Positions 1-8,775 of a DNA stretch of 24,996 nucleotides are shown one piece after another (position 1 is the stretch's first letter; each line of letters opens with the position of its first letter). The translations under genes were made by a program, and so were the position numbers. The notes beneath the pieces were generated by a model, which saw only the letters and a list, made by a program, of their open reading frames with translations, did not search any database and was not told where the DNA came from. Source of the stretch: Gnetum montanum (taxonomy: Eukaryota > Streptophyta > Gnetopsida > Gnetales > Gnetaceae); assembly GCA_015680685.1 (NCBI GenBank), contig MNCI01000614.1:471950-496945 (forward strand), read 5' to 3'.

Positions 1-204
1 AAAATACCAAAAAAATCACATACCTCAGACTTGCTTAACCATACACCGTGACACTTACAAGCAAGCCTGGGAAGACAACGAATGATTAACCCCAAGTGTT
101 TCTTGTGGTGTTAAGGCATTTAGTCTACGGAGTTCGACCAGATCGCGCGTGCACGCTCGTATTCGTATGGTTGAGTGTAGGGGTACCTCGCCACTCATCA
201 CCTT

Positions 205-425
205 TAGAAACTACAAAATTTTTTAATTTTCCATTACACTCCCCATAGAGTGTAACCTTTAAAAAACTATAAAGAAATTTCTAACTATTGGTTACACTCC
301 TTGCAAAGCATAACCCTTGAAAATTTCAAAAAATTTCCAAGTGTTGGTTATGCTCCTAGTAGAGTGTAACACTTGAAAAAAAATTAAATTTTTTCTAACT
401 TTTTTGTCATGCCCTTGGAAGCATA
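205..425. repeat. Diverged tandem units with GTTACACTC/GAGTGTAAC arms
   Basis: Roughly 65-75-bp units alternate an A/T-rich part (AAAATTT..CTAAC or CCAAGTG) with a palindromic part such as TTACACTC-CCCATA-GAGTGTAA near 233-254. The wording closely resembles U3 units of the E1 LTR (6960-7690), for example AAGTGTT followed by GTTATGCTC and GTGTAACACT. This may be a U3 remnant or a spacer repeat of the same family. Confidence 0.55.
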
Positions 426-558
426 CCCTTCAATTGGGAAATTAGAATGTAGCATTAGAGCATAGCACTTCCAAACATAAAAATCTAGACGTGACAACCA
501 TGACCCTTGTGATCATCCTAACCACTCTATTAAGCTCTAGTACCTAGCATTACTTAAG

Positions 559-584
559 CATGACCATCATGCTCTGTGGTCATG
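559..584. repeat. Perfect inverted repeat CATGACCA/TGGTCATG
   Basis: Arms of 8 bp at 559-566 and 577-584 enclose a 10-nt loop. No known regulatory role is apparent. Confidence 0.6.
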
Positions 585-664
585 TCTTGCAGTCGTCTCA
601 ACCATGGCCAAAATGAAAAAAATGTTTACAAAAGCCATTTTGGCCCTATCCCATGTCCCATGCA

Positions 665-720
665 ATAAATAGAAAACCCTTGTCCCACACCACGTGTGGT
701 ATGCAATAAACCCTTGTCCC
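665..720 (+). repeat. Short direct duplication around a CACGTG palindrome
   Basis: ATGCAATAAA followed by CCCTTGTCCC occurs twice, near 661-688 and 701-721. The copies are separated by CCACACCACGTGTGG, which contains a CACGTG core. The first copy includes AATAAATAG, a weak TATA-like match. Whether it acts as a promoter cannot be told from sequence. Confidence 0.45.
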
Positions 721-819
721 GTGACATGCATGGTACAAAGAAAAACTTTATACATAGATAATCCAAAAAATCCAAAAACTCACAAAATCCATTGTGCATT
801 CATCCCTCTCAGTCATGGC

Positions 820-838
820 TACCATGGTTTCCATGGTA
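820..838. repeat. Perfect inverted repeat TACCATGG/CCATGGTA
   Basis: Arms of 8 bp (820-827, 831-838) with a 3-nt TTT centre. It is one of many short palindromes in the window. Confidence 0.6.
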
Positions 839-937
839 ATGGTGGCAGTCCCTTGCTTAGGGCAAGCTATCTCTAAGACCCTAAAACCCCAAGGCAAACA
901 AGGAAAAGAAAAAAATTACAAGGGTAGAGCATAGTGC

Positions 938-1210
938 CTTACCTTGCCAACAATATCTCCCTTTTGTCCTCTATGCATGCCTTTGGAAGGTGCCTCAATG
1001 CACATTCACCCTCATCCACATTGGTGAGGCTGGGTTGTTGGCATTCACTACAGCATATCATGGTCGATGATTGTCTACACTCTTGCTTTCCTCTTCCTTG
1101 TTGCTACGCTCTAACTCCCTTTGCTTTGGTTACACTACTCTCAGTGATTTCTTGTTTTAACTTTTGAAAATAATAAGTTCACCATGGTGAAAAATTCTAT
1201 TTATACTTTT
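938..1210 (-). other. Possible antisense unit: TATA-like box, coding-like remnant, splice donor
   Basis: On the minus strand a TATAAATAG box (about 1198-1207) is followed by a basic stretch (RKRKAR-like, stops present) and then GGCAAG|GTAAGG at 948-937, an excellent 5' splice-site match, with a T-rich run after it. A similar order occurs on the minus strand at 13420-12867: TATAAATACC box, a short ORF starting MEKKTR, CCCAG|GTACAT donor, T-rich run. Both contain ATGCCAA about 50 nt after a GGAARAG stretch. The similarity is weak but the order is the same. What the product would be is unknown. Confidence 0.25.
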
Positions 1211-1589
1211 CTAGGGTGATGGACACATCACCCACTTGAGTACTAGTCCATGTTCCATACGTAAGATGGAACGAGCATAGCACACATAGTTAGAAAATTT
1301 TTCTAACATTTCTAGCATTCCAAACTTAGAAAATTTTTCACATTTTCTCCTAATTACCTAGTAAATGCCTAGCCTAATCCCACATTCAAACCCTTCCCAA
1401 CCTTGCCTAAATCAATGCATCCCATGCAATCTATGGTCCACTACCTTAAACTGGCAATCCTAGGACCAACCAAGGTACCAAAATTAATTTTCATACTTAA
1501 TTACCTAATCCAAAAATTGCACAATTAGGTGAATTTTTTATCATTTTTTTCCTTATCTTATGCATTTTACTTTATTAAGACATGTTCCA

Positions 1590-1616
1590 CTTGACATTTT
1601 TCTGGTTATTTTGCAG
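1590..1616 (+). promoter_or_regulatory. Candidate 3' splice acceptor before E1 pol
   Basis: A T-rich tract ending TTATTTTGCAG (AG at 1615-1616) lies just before the first pol-like sequence. Ogre-type Tat retrotransposons are known to carry an intron between the protease and reverse transcriptase coding parts, and this position fits. No donor can be paired with it in the window, so this remains inference. Confidence 0.4.
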
Positions 1617-1639
1617 GATTCTTGAAAGCATTACAACAT

Positions 1640-2813
1640 GAGTGCATATGACCATCTTCATTCATCCTTAGTCTTGACTAGATCTTATGGCAATTCCATG
1701 CGATGCATAAATACTAAATTCCTAGGCTTTGAGCCCATGGCATATGACACAAACATAGCATCCCTAGAGACATCCCTAGATTAGCTAGACCATCTAGTTA
1801 GAGCTCTAGATCTAGAGGTAGGTGACATAACTGAGGATGCCCTCATCAAAGTCCCTATAGTAACATGTAAAAGCGAGGTGAAGACACTAAAACTTAGTTT
1901 CTTGTTAGAGCCTCAAATCAAACAAAGCATCACTAATTTCCTCAATGATAATTTCAAGGCATTTTCATGGTCCTATGAGGACATGATAGACTTGGACCCT
2001 CTCATAATACAACATAACATTATCCTTGATTCTTGCATAAATCCAGCCAAGCAGAAAGCTTGCAAGGTCAAATCTAAGATGGCGTTGATGGTTCATGATG
2101 AAATCACTAAGCTTTAGAAGGTTAGTTTCATCCAAGTAGTTGACTACATAGAATGGGTCTCAAACCTCATAGTTGTTCCTAAGAAAAATATAAGTATATG
2201 CATTTTCATAGACTTCCGAGACCTAAATAAGGTGACCATCAAAGATGATTTTCCGTTGCCTAGTATTGACCAACTCATTAATACTACGGTTGGTCATGCC
2301 TTTTTATCCTTCATGGATGGGTTATCAAGGTACAACCAAATTTGAATCAACCTAGAGCACTAGCTTAGCATAACTTTCATGACCCCTTGGGGTACATTTT
2401 GCTACATAATGATTTCCTTCAAACTAAAGAATGTAGGAGCAACTTACCAACACACAATGACATATATCTTTAGTGATTACCTACTAAATTTTCTCAATGA
2501 CTACATTGATGAAATAGAAATTAAGCCCAAGGCAGCTCAGGACCATGCAAATAACTTAGACCATCTCCTCAAATGTTGCCTTAGACATGACCTTAGGCTA
2601 AATCCCAAAAAGTGTGTCTTCGACATCAAGACCAATCACATGTTGGGTTTTGTACTATTAGAAGTAGGTATACATGTAGACCCTGATAAGGTTAAGGCTA
2701 TCACCAACTTAGCACCATCGTCAAACCTTAAGGAGCTATGTGGGTTACAAGGTAGATTGCAATTCATTTCTAGGTTTATTGCAAGGTTGACTAATAAGTT
2801 GCAACCAATGTAA
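1640..2813 (+). pseudogene. pol: E1 pol: reverse transcriptase remnant
   Basis: Frame 3 reads through the whole RT region with stops at 2115, 2343, 2361 and 2811. An N-terminal segment (FSWSYEDM, then DLDPLIIQH) is typical of Tat-lineage pol upstream of RT. It is followed by WVSNLIVVPKK, FIDFRDLNKV, DDFPLPSIDQL, FLSFMDGLSRYNQI, TPWGTFCY and NVGATYQ. The catalytic YxDD box reads YIDE at 2502-2513, so the second aspartate is changed. Then come LRLNPKKCVF, LGFVL and VDPDKVKAI, ending near QLQ/LQPM. The enzyme would copy element RNA into DNA in cytoplasmic particles. The reading frame and the altered active site show a dead copy. A true start is not evident; a spliced or fused upstream gag-pro is the likely origin of translation. 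Confidence 0.9.
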
Positions 2814-3320
2814 CATCTGCTCAAAAAGGGCATCCACTTTGAGTGGTAAGCTCAATGTCAAGAGGCATTTGATAACCTCAAAAAGGAGTTGGCTCAACTT
2901 CCAATAGTCTATCCTCCTAAGGAGACAAGCCATTTTACATTTACCTTACAACCTCAGATGCATCCATCGCTTATCTACTTTACCAAAAGTAAGATGATGG
3001 CTCAAAGGTCCCTGTTTACTACCTAAGCCATGTGGGAGTGCCCCATGAGGCAAAATACAATGATGTGGGGAAGAACTACCTCACCTTAGTCTTTGTGCTT
3101 AAGAAGTGGAGACATTATCTTTTCCATAGCTAAGGTAATATGATCTGCAAAAGTAATGTACTTTGGATAATTACTACAAATATCTACGAAAGTAGTCAAA
3201 TCGCATGTTGGAAAGTAATAACTGTGGAGTTTGACTTGCACTATATAGCCCGAGCATCCACGAAAGGTCAAGTAATAATCTCACAACTCACGACTTTACT
3301 AGTAGACGATCAAGTGATAA
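2814..3320 (+). pseudogene. pol: E1 pol: RNase H (Ty3-type) remnant
   Basis: The sequence continues from RT in frame 3 (HLLKKGIHFEW, stop, QCQEAFDNLKKEL) and then shifts frame near 2945. The next frame gives TTSDASIAYLLYQK, then VPVYYLSHVG, EAKYNDVGKNYLTLVF and LKKWRHYLF. These match the RNase H/connection region of plant Ty3/gypsy pol, with the first catalytic Asp in SDAS. A stop follows at about 3131 and another frame change gives IARASTKGQVIISQL near 3250-3295. It would degrade the RNA strand of the RNA-DNA hybrid. At least two frameshifts and three stops make it non-functional. Confidence 0.82.
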
Positions 3321-3359
3321 TAGATCCAAAATTTCCAAATGAGCATGTAAATAGCATAA

Positions 3360-3943
3360 CCGAAGTGCCGACAAACTTTGAGGTAGTTTTACACCTCGAT
3401 GGTGCTTCAACCTCACAAGGGGGTAGTGCCACTACCATCATCACATTTCCATCTAGGGAGATCTGACCCTTTGCATATCACTTTGCACTTCCCTACACCA
3501 ACAATGTAGTAGAGTATGAAGGTCTCCTTAGGTGTGTCTTAGCAACCCATGATCTAGGAGTCCAAAACATAGTGATTTGAGGCAGTTTGCAGCTTGTTGT
3601 CAACCAAATTATAGAGTTTTATGCCTATAAGGCACAACATTTACACCCTTATTATGACTTTTCAAAACACCTACTCAAGAAATTTACAATCATAGATATC
3701 CAACATATTTCCCAAAATGAGAACGTCATTGCTGATGCATTAGCCACCTTAGCCTTAAACATAACACCCAACATGCTTTCTACCTCACCCACTTTGATAA
3801 CTAATTGCACTAAACCTATCATTCAAACAACAAGCATTTCATCCATAGCCACAACAAGCACATATCATACCCAGGAGTGGTATAACAATATTAATACATA
3901 CCTCCAACAAGGTGATCCTCCTCAACACTTAACCATTGCCTAA
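3360..3943 (+). pseudogene. pol: E1 pol: second, archaeal-type RNase H remnant
   Basis: Frame 2 reads VVLHLDGASTSQGG, stop (about 3466), PFAYHFALPYTNNVVEYEGLL, ATHDLGVQNIVI, stop (about 3578), LQLVVNQI, YYDFSKHLLKKF, and IQHISQNENVIADALATLAL. This is the additional RNase H that marks the Tat lineage. The Asp in LDGAS, the Glu in VEYEG and the Asp in ADALA remain. The usual G-D-S-Q is G-S-L-Q here, so one catalytic Asp is missing. A linker with threonine/serine-rich sequence follows to 3943 before integrase. Confidence 0.85.
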
Positions 3944-4053
3944 AGAGATGCAATGCAAAAATGGTCATGGTAATACATCCTTGCAGGTGATAGCACCTTG
4001 TGTCGTAGATCCTATGACGGAATACTATTAACCTACATTAACTCTAGCAAAGT

Positions 4054-5108
4054 ATAAATGGTCATTGATCAAGTTCATGAGGGAAGGCCACATAGCACCT
4101 AGGGCAATGGTAGGAAAAATTATATGCTTAGGCTACTATTGGCCTTACATGGAGTGTGATTGTGTTTCCAAGGACAGGACGTGTAACATGTGTTAATGAC
4201 ATGGCAACCTAATACACATGCCACCCACTGAACTACATACTACATAAATCACATGGCCATTCCAACATTGGGGGTTGGATATCATAGGACCTATCATTCC
4301 TAAGTCTTCTGCAGGACATAGCTTCATCATAACTACAATTGAATCCTTTACCAAGTGGGTTGAAGCCATTCCCCTTAGGAAGATATCACAACAAGTTTGT
4401 AAATTTATCCTAGACAACATAGTGATCCAATTTGGTCTACCCATGACTATAGTCATAGACAATAGGCCACAATTTAGTAGTGCAAAAACAAAAGCCTTCT
4501 GTGAAGACCTTAGCATCAAACATTCCTTTCCATCACCATACTACCCATAGGAAAATGGCCAAGCATAAGCTACAAACAAATTCATCATCAACCTTCTAAA
4601 GAAAATGCTTAACAATAGCAAATGATGATGGCATAAATAGCTAGGATACATGTTATGGGACTACTGCATGACATGCAGAACAACAACTGGTAAGACACAA
4701 TATAGCCTTGTGTATGGATCTAAAGAAATGTTTCCTCTTGAATTGTAGGTTCCATCACTTTGCATGATTCTCTCAAGCTTTATTGATGAGGTTTAGAATA
4801 ACGAATTAAGAACCATTAACCTCAACTCTATAGAGGAGGAGCACATGCAAACACTTGATCATATTGAATTGTACCAAGAAAAGAAATGGCAAAGACATCG
4901 TCACAATCAACATTAATGCCTAATCAAAAAAGGGGTCCTAGTCCTCAAGGTCATTTGCAAACTCGTGGATAAATTCTTAGCCAACTGGAAAGGGCCTTTC
5001 TTAGTCATAAAGGCCTATGAAAATGGATCATTCAAGCTTGTTGATCTAGATGGCAATGAGTTTTCAAATCCAATCAACTACTCGTACTTGAAGTTGTACT
5101 ATGCCTAG
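4054..5108 (+). pseudogene. pol: E1 pol: integrase remnant with C-terminal domain
   Basis: The zinc-binding part is visible as VHEG (about 4069), then after a one-base shift GKIICLGYYWPYME and TCNMC followed by two stops. The DDE core reads HWGLDIIGP (Asp 4278-4280), TKWVEAIPL and VIDNRPQF (Asp 4458-4460). The position of the catalytic Glu in the ENGQA region is a TAA stop (4566-4568). The C-terminal part has KWQRHRHNQH, VLKVICKLVDKFLANWKGPFLV, FKLVDLDGNEF and NPINYSYLKLYYA, ending at TAG 5106-5108, which is probably the original pol end. Integrase joins element cDNA to host DNA; this copy cannot do so. Confidence 0.88.
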
Positions 5109-5149
5109 TACACAATGCTACAACATCAACATAGCAATGTAAGCAGAAC

Positions 5150-5362
5150 GTCCACTATGATGTTAAATTGGCACAAAATGTTCTTGGGCTATGAAATTAA
5201 ACTAGCACCCATAGCATGGTCTGCTATTACCTTAAACTAGCTATCCACCATCCATTGCGATGTTAAACTAGCACAATGGTCTACTAGGATCTTAAACTAG
5301 ATCCATAGTGTATTAGGACCTTAAACTAGCAAAACATGTGGTCTACCAAGATATAAAACTAG
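5150..5362 (+). repeat. About seven copies of a ~32-bp unit ending TTAAACTAGC
   Basis: TTAAACTAGC or a near match occurs at about 5163, 5197, 5231, 5264, 5291, 5320 and 5354. The sequence between copies resembles ATGGTCTACTAGGATC. The block directly follows the pol stop, in the 3' untranslated region where Tat elements commonly carry tandem repeats. Related single or few copies lie before E1 pol (1434-1465) and after E2 protease (24820-24990). Confidence 0.75.
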
Positions 5363-6004
5363 GTTCATAGTTCAGCACCCATATTTCAACACACATAGTT
5401 CTGCAGACAAGCAAGCACAAATACTTCCAACCTCCATCACCTACCTACACTTCTTAGGCAAGGTGGGTTATGACATTGCAGTTCTAGAATGAAGCTCACA
5501 TCATCAAGAAAAAACCCTCTATAACATTTGCAACATTACCATCCTTATCATCTTATTGATCTTTTGAAGATGCCTTCAGGAATCTTGCTAACCTTCCAAA
5601 GCTACTACCACCATCGCCATTCATCTTGGTCTAAGCTCTCACTGTCAACATCACTTGCTAGAAAACCAACAATACTATGGCATAGTCATAGCACTACCAT
5701 CCTCTAACCCTCACCATTGACTAGGCTTGGAAGAGCATCCAACATTGTGGCTTCCCATCATGATGCTAGGTTTCCTAGCTCCTATCCTTGTTGAGGACTC
5801 CCAAGTACCTACATTGCCAACACCTTCAGCCACTTTAGTGATCACTTTTGGTGTGGCTATTGGAGCTTTTGCAACCTACCACCACCAGTGCCCATACTAC
5901 CCTTCCTACTTTGGATACTACATGCACTTGCAAATGACATAGCACTCGTGGCCCTTTCAATGCCCTTACAAATAGGAGTTCACTTTCATCTTACATGTTA
6001 TGCT

Positions 6005-6038
6005 TTTTTTTCTTGTTTTCTCTATGTTGTGTTTGCAG
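6005..6038 (+). promoter_or_regulatory. Strong splice-acceptor-like tract in 3' UTR
   Basis: An almost pure pyrimidine run (TTTTTTTTCTTGTTTTCTCT) ends in TTTGCAG with AG at 6037-6038, then GGTAAAG. It matches a plant 3' splice site better than the one at 1616. It could serve a subgenomic message or be an old exon border. No partner donor is obvious. Confidence 0.35.
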
Positions 6039-6455
6039 GGTAAAGCCTTGACAATAGTTATTCAAAGATGTGTTTCACTATGGTGGAAAGTCACCACACT
6101 ACTGTAATGTGTCCACTTTGACTTACTAAGCTACTTAAGAGTGCACATTCCTATCATCCCACCAAATCCTATTCACATTTACCCCTTTACCTTACATTTC
6201 CTTGCATTCCTTGCAAGCTTCTCTAATGCACATGGAACTCTTTTTTTAGTTAACCGTACAACCCATGATGGACGTAACATAACTTGTCCCATGGAGAGCC
6301 TTTATGGGTTGGTCAAAGCCCAAGTGGATGTAACATAACTCATCTTGGGGAGGAAACACCTATCCTACAGATGTGACATGGTTTCCTCTAAACAAATTTT
6401 TTTGAGTGGCATGTAGTTCACCTAGCAACAAACATCTCCTAGTTTTTTATATATA

Positions 6456-6500
6456 AAAAAAGAGACAAGAGACAAAAAGGAAAAGAAAAATGGGACAAAA
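6456..6500 (+). other. Purine-rich tract
   Basis: AAAAAAAGAGACAAGAGACA continues with AAAAGGAAAAGAAAAATGGG. It resembles a polypurine tract but lies about 330 bp before the inferred LTR start. It may be an accessory tract or chance. Confidence 0.35.
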
Positions 6501-6567
6501 CAAATTCCTAGGCAAAAAAAATAGAAAAGTTTCCATTTTGCAACTAGTCTAATCTCAAATCGATCAT

Positions 6568-6656
6568 CTCACAAGCACTCTGATGAGGGGTCAAAATCTC
6601 TGGGGTAGGCCATCTCAATATGTTGACTCCCTCACAAACACTCCAAGGAGGGATCA
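6568..6656 (+). repeat. 63-bp partial tandem duplication
   Basis: CTCACAAGCACTCTGATGAG at 6568 recurs as CTCACAAACACTCCAAGGAG at 6631. Each copy is followed by GGGTCA or GGATCA. Confidence 0.6.
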
Positions 6657-6847
6657 CACTTTGGTAACAAGCATCATGATGCCACATCCTACATTCGCAT
6701 GCATAACGAGCAACCTTCCCACTTGTTATTCCTTGATCCATCTCCTTAAATTACTCCATGCCATACTTTATTCCATTAGCACTCCCAAGCATAGTGAAGC
6801 ATTGTATAATTAGGAATAGATGAGCATTATTAGTATTAGGCTTACTG

Positions 6848-6924
6848 TGGTGTTTCATATTCTTTTTCAACGTCTCTTGGGCCACTCCTCCAAATGTCAA
6901 CAAAGAGGAACCAATGAAACACCA
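6848..6924 (+). repeat. 77-bp motif with inverted ends near LTR start (E1)
   Basis: The ends TGGTGTTTCAT and ATGAAACACCA are exact inverted repeats. A diverged copy of identical length lies at 12086-12162 in opposite orientation, at the equivalent place in the minus-strand E3 LTR. It is probably a U3 structural element conserved between the two LTRs. Confidence 0.75.
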
Positions 6925-6959
6925 TCAATTTCAGGCTTTATCACTTCAATGGAAAATTT

Positions 6960-7690
6960 TTCTAAGTGTTAGTGCTATGCTTCCTAGCGTAGCTAGTGTA
7001 GCATGCATCAAGGCCTATTTTGCAAAATTTTCTAAGTGTCAAAAATAGTTACATGAAAATTATTCTAAGTATCCTGCTATGCTGTCACTATACCTACTAT
7101 GCTCCCTAGCGTAGCTAGAGTACCACACACTTCCATGGCTAGTTTTCCCAAGTGCAAAGCCAAAAATTATTAGGATTGCTTTGGATGAACAAAATAGTTC
7201 ATAAATTTTCTATCTCCTAGGTTGCCATACTCTACTATGCTCCCTAATGTAGCCTGCATAGCACATGTTTCAATGGCTAGTTTGCCCAACTGCCAAGCCA
7301 AAAGTTGTTAGGATTGCTTGGGATGGAAAAAATAGTTTAGCAAATTTTCTATCTTTTGGATTTCTATGCTCTCTAGCATAGCTAGCGTAGCATACTTTTC
7401 AGTGCCTAGTTTTTCCTAAGTATTAGGCAAGAAGCTATCAAGCCAGTTCAGCATGGAAGAGACATTTGGCAAATTTTCTAACTCTTAAAGCTACCTCTCT
7501 TGCTTGCCCCAAAGCATAGCCAACGTACCATGAAGAAAGACTATAGATTCTATTAAATTTTGGCTAAGTATCCCTACTATGCTCCAAAGCGTAGCTAGCA
7601 TAACTAGTGTTGGACATCAAAATTTTGCAAAATTTGACTAAGTGTTGTGTTATGCTCTAGAGCGTAGCTAGTATAACACTAAAGAAAATC
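6960..7690 (+). repeat. U3 palindromic repeats of E1 LTR
   Basis: About seven irregularly spaced units (near 6973, 7092, 7230, 7362, 7505, 7576, 7648) combine AAATTTTCTAAGTGT with TATGCTCCCTAGCGTAGCTA and GTGTAGCA. Each makes short inverted arms (TGCTATGCT/AGYRTAGCA). Spacing ranges from about 70 to 140 bp. Confidence 0.75.
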
Positions 7691-8115
7691 CTTTGACAGC
7701 CTTTAAAACTCAGCATTAGCCTTCGTCTCGACTCTGAAATTCCTCCAGCAAGCAATATCAACAATTTGTTTCTCTTTTGCACTCCCATTTATTCCCAAAA
7801 TTGTTCCTACACTTGACCCTACTTGAAAGAGGGAAATATGTAGTCCCAGAGCATAGCCTCCAAGTTGCACTATTTTGCATTATTTGTAGGTACATTGTGG
7901 TCATTCAAACTTTGGCACATGTAATCTTGGTAGTGTGGTCATAGTTCAATAGTCTCTAGGGACCTGTTGAAGTACTTTAGAGCATAGCACTTTGTTACTC
8001 CCATGGAATCATAGCAAAGGTTAATGTAGCCCCATCTACCCTCATGCCACACGGCGTCTGATCTGCATCTTGTGCCACATGGTGCCTGGTCTACATTTTG
8101 TACTAACCCTAGCCC

Positions 8116-8123
8116 TATAAATA
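8116..8123 (+). promoter_or_regulatory. TATA box of E1 LTR
   Basis: TATAAATA within CCCTATAAATACCC. The same context is found in E2 (19194-19201) and on the minus strand in E3 (11196-11189). It is the likely RNA polymerase II promoter, marking the U3/R part of the LTR. Confidence 0.75.
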
Positions 8124-8775
8124 CCCATGTGTTTAGCATTCTAGGAGTTGGCAAATCAAAAGATCATTTGGCATTTTAGCATTCTAAGAATCCTTGGGAC
8201 TCTTGCATCTAAGCACTTGAACACACCTAGCACTTTGCACTTTGACGCATCCTAGAGCGTAGTTCACCATTGTACCCACAAAACATAGCAATAGCCAACT
8301 AGTAGGTTTATTTCCCATGGCAGCCACTAGTTCTATGTCCCAAAGACTGCTACACTACCACTATGCCTACCTATACATCATGTACCACTCTCACTTTTTT
8401 TCCTACAATAGCTACACTCCCTGTTTCGGGGCGATGCACTTTTGTTCTTTAGTTCTGTTGCATTTTTCAAGAATTTTTCTTTTGTATTTAGCATAACACT
8501 TGCATTTTTTTCACTATTTCATACACATTTTCACATTTACATCATAGACTTAGCCTAGGAAGCCTTGCTATGCTTTGGCTTAGCTAGCCCCAATGCCTAC
8601 ACATGATGCTATATAAACCACTCTTGTACACAGTCATCTTAACACCTTGTAAGTCCATATCTAATTGACAAGACCATTCAGGGCACCCTATCTCTATTTT
8701 CTAGCATGGCTAGGGTTACACTATATGCCTTCTAACCCCTTGATGTTCTAGCCATCGACATTTTTGGTCATCACA

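Larger units (their letters stand above)
1..1615. other. Non-coding spacer upstream of E1 pol
   Basis: No open frame here has recognisable homology. The stretch is AT-rich and contains four diverged units with GTTACACTC/GAGTGTAAC inverted arms (about 205-425), two perfect short inverted repeats (559-584, 820-838), a direct duplication (about 665-720) and a possible antisense unit (938-1210). Around 1434-1465 it carries an ATGGTC..CTTAAACTGGC motif that recurs after E1 pol (5150-5362) and after E2 protease (24820-24990). That shared motif suggests that at least the right part is the element's own spacer between protease and pol. The left part resembles LTR U3 sequence. No gag or protease of E1 is visible, so they lie outside the window or are lost. 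Confidence 0.5.
5363..6827 (+). other. E1 3' untranslated region
   Basis: No conserved coding region is seen between the repeat block and the LTR. A 71-codon open frame (5727-5942, beginning MEEHPTLW) is hydrophobic and without known relatives; it may be chance or a decayed extra ORF. A strong splice-acceptor-like tract lies at 6005-6038, a purine-rich run at 6456-6500, and a 63-bp partial duplication at 6568-6656. The last ~230 bp match, in the same element orientation, the minus-strand sequence at 12350-12180 (for example GCACTC..GCAT..TTGTA..). This supports both as 3' ends of related elements. Confidence 0.6.
1620..8775 (+). mobile_element. E1: degenerate Tat/Ogre-like Ty3/gypsy element, 5' part outside window
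   Basis: The element comprises pol (1640-5108), a 3' untranslated region (5109-6827) and a 3' LTR (about 6828-8775). Its 5' LTR, gag and protease are not visible. The right edge is sharp: the LTR ends in ATCACA at 8775, and minus-strand gag of another element (E3) starts at the next base. So E1 inserted into E3's gag. Many stops and frameshifts make it inactive. The other E1/E3 junction and the target-site duplication should lie to the left of the window. Confidence 0.85.
6828..8775 (+). repeat. E1 3' LTR
   Basis: The right end is clear: TTTTTGGTCATCACA ends at 8775 and gag of another element begins at 8776. It matches the end of the E2 LTR (ATTTTTGGTCGCTACA, 19929). The left end is placed near 6828 because the segment GAGCATTATTAGTATTAGG aligns with the polypurine-LTR border of E3 (GGAACAT|TGGTGATGGACC) and the reverse of the 3' end (TGTGATGACC) resembles that start. 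A plausible alternative start is TGTGGTG at 6846. U3 contains a 77-bp hairpin motif and palindromic repeats. A TATAAATA box lies at 8116-8123. After the box, GTTGGCAAATCAAAAGA parallels E2. Length is about 1.95 kb. Confidence 0.8.

Noticed and set aside
694-1167. Short + strand open frames of 60 and 77 codons
   Set aside because: Lengths expected by chance, no motif, and the region is repeat-rich.
4193-4519. 108-codon minus-strand open frame
   Set aside because: Antisense of the E1 integrase core, whose motifs are clear on the + strand.
5727-5942. 71-codon ORF as a host gene
   Set aside because: Short, low-complexity hydrophobic frame in a retroelement 3' UTR, without supporting similarity.
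6848-6924. 77-bp motif as a MITE
   Set aside because: Both copies lie at the equivalent place and orientation near an LTR start, with no clear target duplication, so inheritance with the LTR is simpler.
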